A DNA stretch of 5,398 bases from Candidatus Profundicultor aquiphilus (GTDB lineage Bacteria; Atribacterota; Atribacteria; Atribacterales; Caldatribacteriaceae): NCBI GenBank assembly GCA_013314795.1, contig JABUEZ010000161.1, positions 1 through 5,398 of the forward strand, written 5' to 3'. A program made the position numbers and the translations under genes. Below, in pieces: positions 1 through 5,313 of this stretch; the first letter of the stretch is position 1, and every line of letters begins with the position of its first letter. The notes under the pieces are model-generated. The model saw nothing but the letters and a program-made list of their open reading frames with translations, did not search any database and was not told the DNA's origin.

Positions 1-548
1 TCCAGGGGGTATCTACCGGGGCTTCCCTCAGCGATAAAACGCAAGGTGCTTTCTCCTTCCACAGTGAGCTTTGCCTGTGGGGGCACGGTGATGGTCACCG
101 GGAGTGGAAGCGGCGGTTCTTCCGGGTTTCCGGTGTCCGGGAGGTACTGAAAGAGAAGGCGGAGGGAGTACGTTCCCGGGGAAACGGTCCAGTCGGGTAC
201 GGCACAAAGCTTCACTTCCAGAATGATGTCCCCACTTCCTGTTCCCCCCAGAAACTTCTGGGCTTCGGTGCTGATTTTTTCGAGCTTTATCCCTGGACCC
301 TCGAGCAAAAGGCAGGAGATAATTTTTCCACTTTCCTTCTTGCCCTCTGCCTTCACAAAAACTGCCCACCTGGGATGGGCATCCCGAATGACAAGGCGAA
401 AGCTCTTTTCGCAGGAATCTCCCGGTGCGCATGTTCCCAGGTCAATGGTTCCCGGATCTGCAAAAAGGCGGGGGACGGTTTCCCCACAAACCTTTCCGGC
501 TACCATGAAGAACGCCACCACAGTGAAAACCAGCAACACTCGCTTCAC
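1..548 (-). CDS. Secreted beta-sandwich protein, possible surface subunit (N-terminal part, runs off window)
   Basis: An open minus-strand frame covers 182 codons and continues past the left edge. I place the start at the GTG at 548-546. The purine-rich GAGGGA lies just upstream, and the nearby ATG at 553 is in another frame that stops at once. Residues 1-22 form a signal peptide (MKRV, then a hydrophobic run to about A17). The mature part reads as all-beta. One domain at about 26-136 contains IDLGTCAPGDSC (35-46) and ends in the strand SPGTYSLRLLFQYL. A Pro-rich linker (PEEPPLPLP) follows, then the start of a second domain (TLRFIAEGSPGRYP, 168-181). That last motif resembles VVRFLCDRGPGTY in the small secreted protein encoded at 1610, so the two may be distant relatives. 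Four mature cysteines (C40, C46, C79, C115) suggest disulfides outside the cytoplasm. The gene is divergent from the response regulator. I recognise no named family; a role as a minor or tip subunit or an adhesin is inference. Confidence 0.8.
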   Translation of the reverse strand, partial: MKRVLLVFTVVAFFMVAGKVCGETVPRLFADPGTIDLGTCAPGDSCEKSFRLVIRDAHPRWAVFVKAEGKKESGKIISCLLLEGPGIKLEKISTEAQKFLGGTGSGDIILEVKLCAVPDWTVSPGTYSLRLLFQYLPDTGNPEEPPLPLPVTITVPPQAKLTVEGESTLRFIAEGSPGRYPL

Positions 549-569
549 GGCATTTCCCTCCCTGTGTAT

Positions 570-575
570 ATTATA
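570..575 (-). promoter_or_regulatory. Candidate -10 box (TATAAT) for the leftward gene
   Basis: A perfect TATAAT reads on the minus strand at 575-570. The predicted start near 563 would leave a very short leader containing only the ribosome binding site. No convincing -35 hexamer lies 16-18 bp upstream (the sequence there reads about TATTTT), which would fit a promoter that needs an activator. The assignment rests on sequence pattern only. Confidence 0.45.
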
Positions 576-602
576 AAAACAAAGGGATTCACAAAATATC
601 CT

Positions 603-617
603 CCCCAGGCCCTATTC
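603..617 (+). promoter_or_regulatory. Candidate operator site A (right half CCTATTC)
   Basis: CCTATTC at 611-617 is preceded by AGG and one spacer base, which gives a degenerate copy of the proposed palindrome GAATAGG-N-CCTATTC. The extended 10-mer CCTATTCTCT (611-620) recurs exactly at 1491-1500, in the other control region. Site A would lie around -50 relative to the predicted leftward transcription start, a usual activator position. Binding by the response regulator encoded at 751 is inference. Confidence 0.4.
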
Positions 618-631
618 TCTGGGCACAAAGA

Positions 632-650
632 CCCAAAGAAAAAATTTGGG
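632..650. repeat. Inverted repeat CCCAAA-N7-TTTGGG
   Basis: The arms CCCAAA (632-637) and TTTGGG (645-650) are exact 6-bp reverse complements around a 7-base A-rich centre. The repeat lies midway between the two divergent promoters and abuts operator-like site B. It could be a separate protein-binding site or a small hairpin. It is not placed as a terminator for any gene. Confidence 0.4.
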
Positions 651-664
651 AATAGGACCTCTTG
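650..664 (+). promoter_or_regulatory. Candidate operator site B (GAATAGG-A-CCTCTTG)
   Basis: This is the best palindromic copy seen: a perfect left half GAATAGG (650-656), one spacer base, then CCTCTTG, which matches 5 of 7 positions of CCTATTC. It overlaps the proposed -35 box of the response-regulator gene (662-667), so binding here could autoregulate that gene. It also sits about -90 from the leftward start. The TAGG core resembles the TRGG core known for GerE/LuxR-type helix-turn-helix regulators, but binding is unproven. Confidence 0.45.
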
Positions 665-690
665 CCTAAAATGGAAAAATTTGATACATT
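662..690 (+). promoter_or_regulatory. Candidate promoter for the response regulator
   Basis: TTGCCT (662-667) and TACATT (685-690) are separated by 17 bp, and a TG dinucleotide (682-683) forms an extended -10. Each hexamer matches the sigma-70-type consensus at about four positions. The predicted start is near 697, giving a leader of about 54 nt before the TTG codon at 751. This is a moderate-quality pattern match only. Confidence 0.35.
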
Positions 691-750
691 TGTTGTAGTG
701 ATAGTTCACACTTTTCAATTTGCTCAACGAAGTTTCTGGAGGGGTGAGCG

Positions 751-1470
751 TTGGGCAGGAAGAGTTTTTCCCAGAATTTTGCGGGAGAATCAGAACCCTG
801 TAACTGTGTCATAGTCGATGACCATCGGCTCTTTGCCGAATCGCTCAAGTTTGTTCTGGAGCAGAATTTTTCCCGTTGCCACTGCACCATTGCCTGCAAC
901 GCCCAGGATGCCCTTCAGATTGCCTCTCAGGACACAGCACAGCTTTTCCTCGTAGATGTCCACCTTCCCGACATGAGCGGGGTAGAACTCACCCGGCGCA
1001 TTTTCGAAATCCACTCTGGATGCAAGGTGATCATGCTCACCGTGGACGACACTCTGGAAACGGTTTTTCAGGCCATCGCCTCCGGGGCAAACGGGTATCT
1101 TCTCAAGACCTCCACTCTGGAACGGATCTGCAAGGACCTATCCGCCATCCTGGAAGGAGACCTTGTCATCAGCGCCGAAATCCTCCCCCGCATTTTTGAA
1201 CGGCTGAAAAGGGCATACGGTTCCGAGCGGCGCAACCCTTCGCCGGTTCTCAAAAACCTGAGCCCCCGGGAAATGGAGGTGCTTCACAAGGTGGCCCAGG
1301 GCAAGGACAACCAGACTATCTCCCAGGAACTCTACATCAGCGAAAAGACCGTTAAAAATCACGTTGCCCGCATTCTGGAAAAACTGGGAGTCCCAAACAG
1401 GCTTCAGCTTATCGTTTTCGCCATTCAGGAAGGCATCCTCAATAATCAGGGGGTTCGTTCTGGGTCGTAG
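751..1470 (+). CDS. NarL/FixJ-type response regulator (REC + LuxR helix-turn-helix)
   Basis: This is a two-domain response regulator of 239 residues. The receiver domain spans about 18-135. It has the acidic pair D23-D24 (VIVDDHRLFAESL), the probable phospho-acceptor D69 in LVDVHLPDMSG, T97 and K119 (GYLLKTS), so all phosphorylation residues are present. The LuxR/GerE-type DNA-binding domain spans about 168-232, with LSPREMEVL, the scaffold helix around DNQTISQELYIS and the recognition helix SEKTVKNHVARIL. The TTG start is supported by GGAGGGG at 738-744, six bases upstream; a GTG at 744 is out of frame. The family is normally activated by a partner histidine kinase and binds DNA as a dimer. 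No kinase is visible here. Its position between the divergent surface-protein genes makes it their likely regulator (inference). It is unusually Cys-rich for its class (C17, C19, C43, C45, C49, C91, C127). Confidence 0.95.
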   Translation: MGRKSFSQNFAGESEPCNCVIVDDHRLFAESLKFVLEQNFSRCHCTIACNAQDALQIASQDTAQLFLVDVHLPDMSGVELTRRIFEIHSGCKVIMLTVDDTLETVFQAIASGANGYLLKTSTLERICKDLSAILEGDLVISAEILPRIFERLKRAYGSERRNPSPVLKNLSPREMEVLHKVAQGKDNQTISQELYISEKTVKNHVARILEKLGVPNRLQLIVFAIQEGILNNQGVRSGS

Positions 1471-1479
1471 GACCTATAT
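1465..1479 (+). promoter_or_regulatory. Candidate operator site C (TAGG-A-CCTAT)
   Basis: TAGGACCTAT at 1468-1477 matches the central part of the proposed GAATAGG-N-CCTATTC palindrome. It has four left-half and five right-half positions matching. It overlaps the stop codon of the response-regulator gene and shares the 8-mer TAGGACCT with site B. Assignment to the response regulator is inference. Confidence 0.35.
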
Positions 1480-1488
1480 CCTCCTTCC

Positions 1489-1500
1489 GACCTATTCTCT
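1489..1500 (+). promoter_or_regulatory. Candidate operator site D (GACCTATTCTCT)
   Basis: A perfect right half-site CCTATTC (1491-1497) sits within CCTATTCTCT, an exact 10-mer copy of site A. Read on the other strand it gives GAATAGGT, which fits the RWWTRGGY start of the published GerE consensus. Its right half lies 18 bp from the equivalent half of site C. It is about 90-96 bp upstream of the predicted operon start, similar to the distance of site B from the leftward start. Confidence 0.42.
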
Positions 1501-1574
1501 TGGTGCTACTTTTTAGTCTTTTTTTCTCTCCTTTTTTGGTCTTTCCGGCCATCCTCTTTCGAACGAGAAATATT

Positions 1575-1580
1575 CATAAT
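1575..1580 (+). promoter_or_regulatory. Candidate -10 box (CATAAT) for the surface operon
   Basis: CATAAT lies in an AT-rich patch and would start transcription near 1587. The leader would be about 23 nt, carrying the strong ribosome binding site AAGGAGGG (1596-1603) six bases before the ATG at 1610. No -35-like hexamer is seen at 16-18 bp spacing. The upstream stretch 1508-1559 is instead strikingly pyrimidine-rich. The weak -35 suggests activator dependence. Confidence 0.35.
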
Positions 1581-1609
1581 AACCACAGAACCAACAAGGA
1601 GGGTAGAGG

Positions 1610-2140
1610 ATGCAGAAAATCACCGTTATCGGTCTTGTCCTCGTTCTTTTCCTCTTTACTTTCTCTGGCCCTGCCAGACCTGATTCCTGGCAGGAAGTAC
1701 CCGGCCCCACGGTAAAGCTCATTGCCTGCGTTGAACCTTTCGTGAAGCTTGAAATTTCCTCCGAGTATTACGATAACGGCACTCCTGTAGTGCGCTTCCT
1801 CTGCGATCGGGGCCCCGGGACATACGACGGAAACCCCCTCACGGTAAAGCTCACCACCAACGTCCAGGCGAAGCTCTACTGCGACGCTACGGATCTTGCC
1901 GGGGAAGGCGAAGCGATCATCCCGGTAGAGCAACTTTCGGTGCGCTTTGACGACCCGGATAAACTGCATGAGCCCTTCCATTACTTTAAAAATAAAGAAG
2001 ATAAAGGGATCATGATTTACAACTCCCCCAAACCGGTGAGCGTTGAAACAAAGTGCTACTTCCGGATTGACATCACCGCCAAAGAGAGAGCAGGCGAGTA
2101 CAATGGCCAGGCTTTCTTCACCGTACTCTATAAGTTATAA
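1610..2140 (+). CDS. Small secreted beta-sandwich protein, fimbrial/spore-coat-U-like subunit
   Basis: This 176-residue exported protein is the first gene of the operon. Its ATG is set by AAGGAGGG six bases upstream. Residues 1 to about 22 form a signal peptide (MQKI, hydrophobic core, then SGPA). The mature chain is predicted all-beta and has four cysteines (C40, C65, C91, C149), enough for two disulfides. VVRFLCDRGPGTY (60-72), followed by LTVKLTTN (77-84), recurs in altered form in the protein encoded at 2997 and in the leftward gene. The C-terminal strand AGEYNGQAFFTVLYKL (161-176) has the AGxYxGxxxxxVxY form that ends spore-coat-U, DUF4402 and related fimbrial subunits. It is probably a surface or periplasmic structural subunit handled by the chaperone-like protein encoded downstream. 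The family is not firmly identified. A WxL-type surface protein was considered, but no WxL motif is present. Confidence 0.85.
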   Translation: MQKITVIGLVLVLFLFTFSGPARPDSWQEVPGPTVKLIACVEPFVKLEISSEYYDNGTPVVRFLCDRGPGTYDGNPLTVKLTTNVQAKLYCDATDLAGEGEAIIPVEQLSVRFDDPDKLHEPFHYFKNKEDKGIMIYNSPKPVSVETKCYFRIDITAKERAGEYNGQAFFTVLYKL

Positions 2141-2981
2141 AAGCCTCATCCCCTGGGTGGTCCTTTTCCTTCTTGCCGGTGGAGGAATCGCCCCGGCAAA
2201 GCTCTCTCTGAGTGTTTCCCCACCTCTCATTGAGACCACTCTTGTTCCCGGTGGGGTACGCCGCATAACGGTAGCGGTCACCAACGAAGGGGATGAGGAC
2301 GCCCGGGTCACCCTTCGCCTTCTCCCCTTTGGGCTTTCGCCGGAAGGGGAAGTGGTTTTCCTGAATGAAAGTCCCTATTCCCTTCTTCCACTCATGGCCA
2401 CAAAAGAGAAGGATGTCTTCATCCTCAAAGCGGAGGAAAAAAGAGAAATCCCCTTTGAAATCCGCGCCCCCCGAGGCGAAAAGGGTGGGCGCTACGGGGT
2501 AGTCCTCTTTGAGGCTTTACCTCTCAACATCCCTTCCGGAATGGCAGTGGGCATCCGGATGGGAACGCTTGTTCTGGCCACCTTTCCCCGCTCTTCAGGA
2601 CCGAAGGGAAAAATCCGGACGGTGCGGGAAAAGGACGGAAAAATCGAGGTGGAAGTGGAAAACACCGGGGATGTGCACTTTGCGGTCACCGAGGGTGAGG
2701 CGGTTCTGAAAACCGAAGCGGGGAAAATCCTCAAGCGGGTGAACCTTGCCGGGACCGGGCTTTTACTTCCCGGGGGCATGCGTCTGCTTTCCGGGGAACT
2801 CAGGGAGGGGTTTGAAGCGCCCGGTCCGTGCGTCTTGGAGGCGAGAGTCTACACCCGCAAAGGGAACCGCCGGCTTCTCCTTGACCGGATGAGTGTGTCG
2901 TATCCCATCGAAGGAGGTGAAGGAAAAAAAGAAAACATGGATGTATCGGTGGAAGTACTCCCAGGGAACAAAAATAAATAA
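2103..2981 (+). CDS. Exported two-lobed chaperone-like (PapD/DUF916-like) protein
   Basis: The ATG at 2103 gives 292 residues and places a signal sequence at about 12-32 (hydrophobic IPWVVLFLLAGGGIAPA). An in-frame ATG at 2043 would add 20 polar residues before it and is less likely. Lobe 1 (about 33-163) is an immunoglobulin-like fold pattern. It contains LSVSPPLIETTLVPGG, ITVAVTNEGDEDARVTL, a strand REIPFEIRAP and RYGVVLFE. This order is typical of PapD-like, NEW3 and DUF916 domains. Lobe 2 (about 168-268) has KIEVEVENTGDVHF and ends in a strand near SVSYPIE. A Lys/Glu-rich tail follows with no membrane anchor, so the protein is probably free outside the inner membrane. The start overlaps the upstream gene by 38 nt and has only a weak AGGCGAG site, implying translational coupling. 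The likely job is to fold, bind or dock the small subunit encoded just upstream (inference). The lobe arrangement recalls pilus chaperones, but the PapD catalytic Arg/Lys pair was not established. Confidence 0.82.
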   Translation: MARLSSPYSISYKSLIPWVVLFLLAGGGIAPAKLSLSVSPPLIETTLVPGGVRRITVAVTNEGDEDARVTLRLLPFGLSPEGEVVFLNESPYSLLPLMATKEKDVFILKAEEKREIPFEIRAPRGEKGGRYGVVLFEALPLNIPSGMAVGIRMGTLVLATFPRSSGPKGKIRTVREKDGKIEVEVENTGDVHFAVTEGEAVLKTEAGKILKRVNLAGTGLLLPGGMRLLSGELREGFEAPGPCVLEARVYTRKGNRRLLLDRMSVSYPIEGGEGKKENMDVSVEVLPGNKNK

Positions 2982-2996
2982 AAAGGAGGGATGAAC

Positions 2997-3548
2997 ATGA
3001 AGTACCTGGGGATTCTTCTGGTGGTGGCGCTGGTGTTTGTGGGAAGTGTGGCGATGGCAGCAAATGAGTTTTTGTTAGAGGGAGATTCATGGCAGTATCC
3101 CGGTGGTACCTTGCCAGTGGAAATCCTCCTTAAAGTCACTGTTGCAAATTACTACGAGATTTATATTCCCAAAACCATACTGCACTGGAAAATTAATGAT
3201 CCAGGATTAGAAGGGATGTATACAGCACCCGTGCCAGGAACTATAGAGGTCACATCAAATTACAGCATAGCCTTCACATTTAAAGATTTTAAAGACCCAA
3301 AGCACGAGAATGGTACAGAGACCATTGAGGCCTGGTGGCAGTTCCTGAAAGATAATACAGTAGTGAAGGATTGGTTCCGAGCTCAGGGTGCCTCGCCATT
3401 TGACATATCTATCCCTGGAGACGGTGTAAAGCATACTATTTCATTCTACAGTAAAATCGTAATACCCCAAAGTCCGATACCGAAGGCCGGGGTGTATACG
3501 GATCACGATCTCGAGATTCTCATTACTCCAGATGAAAGCGGAGCCTGA
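2997..3548 (+). CDS. Second small secreted beta-sandwich subunit, low-GC and Cys-free
   Basis: This 183-residue exported protein begins with MKYLGILLVVALVFVG and a signal-peptidase site AMA-A near residue 21. The ATG at 2997 is chosen over the one at 2991 because the strong GGAGGG (2985-2990) directly abuts 2991 but stands six bases from 2997. The mature part is predicted all-beta. It contains NDPGLEGMY (67-75), TIEVTSN (82-88) and the C-terminal strand KAGVYTDHDLEILITP (163-178), the AGxYTDxxxxxI form of spore-coat-U/fimbrial-type domains. Unlike the protein encoded at 1610 it has no cysteines. It follows the preceding gene by 15 bp and precedes the next by 24 bp, so it is co-transcribed. 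Mature-region GC is about 43% by hand count, against about 59% in the neighbouring upstream gene. This suggests a separately acquired or fast-evolving subunit. It is possibly the major structural subunit; this is inference. Confidence 0.83.
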   Translation: MKYLGILLVVALVFVGSVAMAANEFLLEGDSWQYPGGTLPVEILLKVTVANYYEIYIPKTILHWKINDPGLEGMYTAPVPGTIEVTSNYSIAFTFKDFKDPKHENGTETIEAWWQFLKDNTVVKDWFRAQGASPFDISIPGDGVKHTISFYSKIVIPQSPIPKAGVYTDHDLEILITPDESGA

Positions 3549-3572
3549 CATATTGCTTAACTCTGAAAGAAC

Positions 3573-5183
3573 ATGAAGTGCCAGTGGCTGTGGGCTTGGA
3601 TCGTAACAGTCGTGATATTTGGTTCCTTCGTCCAACCTTCAGGGGCGCAAATGGGGGTTATGTTTGCGCCCCCCACTGTAGATGTTGCTCTTCCTCCTGG
3701 AAGGAGCAAAACTGTTTTCTTCTTGGTTACAAGTAAGTCTGAACAACCTTTCAGCTTTTCCTGTACCCTTGCAGAAGTGCGGCAGGGAGCAGCAGGACAG
3801 TATCTCCCCCTTGAAGGGGAAACCCTTGGTTCTCTTGTTCGCTTTGCAAAAATTCCTTTCGATTCCTTTACCCTAGAGCCAGGAAAAAGCCAGGAAATAC
3901 CCGTTATCATTACCATTCCGCCTTCTACCCCTCCCGGTTCCTACACCCTGGCTCTTGTCCTCACAATGACCCACGTGGGTGGAGAGAAGTTAAGCTTCCA
4001 AACCCATCTCGTTGGTGTCATTTTTGTTGTCGTCCGCCGTCCAGGGGTCTCTCATGGTCGAAGCGGAAAGTACGGAGAAATCGAGCGCTTTGACGTGAAA
4101 GAGGAAAAAGGAGGCATCCGCTTTGTCGCTTTTCTTGCTAACCGCGGTCAGTACTACATTGAGGGAAAAGGTAAAGTCCTTATCGTAGAGAAAAAGGCCG
4201 GTCGAAGAGTTGCCGAAGTCCCCTTCCAGGTCGGCCGGGGAAGGGTGATTCCCGAAAACGCCATTGGTTTCCCCGCTCTCCTCACCGAACCCCTCCCTAA
4301 AGGTGAGTATGTGGCCATTGCCCAGATTGATTACGGGGGGGTAAAGCCGGCAGAGGCACGGCTGTCCTTCTCCTGCGAGGGGCTGAAACTTTTAAGCGGT
4401 GGTTCTTTCGTGCGGGAAACCTCGGAAGAAAATGTCCCGGTGGTCCTGGGATTGCAGGAAAGTGTGGTGCAAACAAAAATTGTCTCCGGGGCCAAGCGCA
4501 CGGTGAGCATTCCGGTGCGGAATGATTTCCCCTTACCTGTCCTTGTCAGGGCAAAGGCTCGTGATGCGGCGCCTTTAGATTCTGCTCGCTGTGCAGAATT
4601 TGCCTCGGTCAATCCTGAGGTCCTGGAAATTCCCCCGTACAAGACCAAAGTTGTCAAAGTGACCATGGCTTTCCCGGGGAACCTTCCCGCAGGGGACAAG
4701 TACCTGGAGCTTACTCTTACCCCGGAAAAGGCTGGAGAGAAGACCCTTTCCCCGGAACTAAAGGAAGCGTCAGCGGCTTCGGTGTTTCTCGTCTTTGACA
4801 ATATCCGCGGGGAAAAGGTGAAGCAGGCTACCCTCAAAAACGTGGAAATCCAGCTTGCTCAGGACGAAGCGGGAAATCTTTTCCCGCGCTTTCTTGTGTC
4901 CTATATGAACACTGGAAATACCCATCTTACTCCTTCTTGCCGGATTGAGGTGAATGAAGTCCCCAAAGAGCAAAAAGGGGTGGTCCTGGAACGGGTGGGG
5001 GCACTGATTTCTCTGCGTTCAGAACCTTCCGAGGACCTGGTTCTTCCGGGGATGGAGGGGAACATCACCCTCTCTTCCCAAACGCCTCTTTATCCTGGGG
5101 AGTACCGCCTGAAGGTTTCCCTTTTTGAGGGGGAGAAAGAGCTTTTGACCCAGGAAACCACCTTCGTGGTGGGGAAGAAATAG
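3573..5183 (+). CDS. Large exported protein with two tandem two-lobed chaperone-like units
   Basis: This 536-residue protein has a signal peptide at about 1-25 (MKCQWLWAWIVTVVIFG, then PSGAQ). The mature chain contains four beta-sandwich lobes. Lobe 1 (about 29-155) has MFAPPTVDVALPPGRS, FTLEPGKSQEIPVIITIP and PPGSYTLALVL. Lobe 2 (about 167-266) has GGIRFVAFLANRGQYYI and PLPKGEYVAIAQI. Lobe 3 (about 290-407) repeats lobe 1 (VSGAKRTVSIPVRN, LEIPPYKTKVVKVTM, LPAGDKYLELTL). Lobe 4 (about 412-534) repeats lobe 2 (FPRFLVSYMNTGNTHL, LYPGEYRLKVSLF). The protein therefore looks like an internal duplication of the 292-residue architecture encoded at 2103. It has no C-terminal anchor. Only a poor ribosome binding site (GAAAG) precedes the ATG, 24 bp after the upstream stop. 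Probable roles are a dual chaperone or a scaffold holding two small subunits. No named family was recognised with certainty; DUF916-like or NEW3-like are alternatives. Confidence 0.83.
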   Translation: MKCQWLWAWIVTVVIFGSFVQPSGAQMGVMFAPPTVDVALPPGRSKTVFFLVTSKSEQPFSFSCTLAEVRQGAAGQYLPLEGETLGSLVRFAKIPFDSFTLEPGKSQEIPVIITIPPSTPPGSYTLALVLTMTHVGGEKLSFQTHLVGVIFVVVRRPGVSHGRSGKYGEIERFDVKEEKGGIRFVAFLANRGQYYIEGKGKVLIVEKKAGRRVAEVPFQVGRGRVIPENAIGFPALLTEPLPKGEYVAIAQIDYGGVKPAEARLSFSCEGLKLLSGGSFVRETSEENVPVVLGLQESVVQTKIVSGAKRTVSIPVRNDFPLPVLVRAKARDAAPLDSARCAEFASVNPEVLEIPPYKTKVVKVTMAFPGNLPAGDKYLELTLTPEKAGEKTLSPELKEASAASVFLVFDNIRGEKVKQATLKNVEIQLAQDEAGNLFPRFLVSYMNTGNTHLTPSCRIEVNEVPKEQKGVVLERVGALISLRSEPSEDLVLPGMEGNITLSSQTPLYPGEYRLKVSLFEGEKELLTQETTFVVGKK

Positions 5184-5225
5184 GTTTTCGAAAAGTTGCC
5201 TTTATCCACGCGATGCTGTTTTCAT

Positions 5226-5267
5226 TTGCTCTCCTTTTTGTGTCCTTCCATAATCGGGAAATATATT
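5226..5267 (+). promoter_or_regulatory. Candidate promoter region for the DsrE-like gene
   Basis: Two overlapping solutions are possible in this AT-rich gap: TTGTGT (5238-5243) with TATATT (5262-5267) at 18 bp, or TTGCTC (5226-5231) with CATAAT (5249-5254) at 17 bp. Either would separate the last gene from the surface operon. None of the CCTATTC elements occurs here, so control by the upstream response regulator is not indicated. Confidence 0.3.
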
Positions 5268-5313
5268 TTTTATTTTGCTGGTTACATAGAGGAAAAGAAA
5301 GGGGTGGGAATGG

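Noticed and set aside
223..698. Plus-strand open frames in the left part of the window
   Set aside because: They lie antisense to the GTG-started secreted-protein gene or across the promoter region, lack good ribosome binding sites, and their products are low-complexity and Pro/Ser/Arg-rich without recognisable domains.
1471..1545. T-rich tract after the response-regulator stop as an intrinsic terminator
   Set aside because: The T runs are interrupted and no GC-rich hairpin precedes them; AGGA/TCCT around 1469-1482 gives only four base pairs.
2043..2102. Upstream ATG start for the two-lobed protein
   Set aside because: It would put 20 polar residues before the signal sequence and increase the overlap to about 98 nt; the ATG at 2103 fits an export signal better.
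2374..2380. A further CCTATTC copy
   Set aside because: It is inside the 2103 coding region, and one chance match to a 7-mer is expected in a window this size; it lacks the TCT extension.
4331..4837. A 168-codon minus-strand open frame
   Set aside because: It is a shadow of the 536-residue protein gene, whose signal peptide, repeat structure and operon position are convincing; the antisense product is Ser/Arg/Thr-rich without motifs.
5157..5170. Hairpin ACCAC-CTTC-GTGGT at the end of the 3573 gene as a terminator
   Set aside because: It lies inside the coding region, has only five base pairs, and is followed by a purine-rich stretch rather than a T run.
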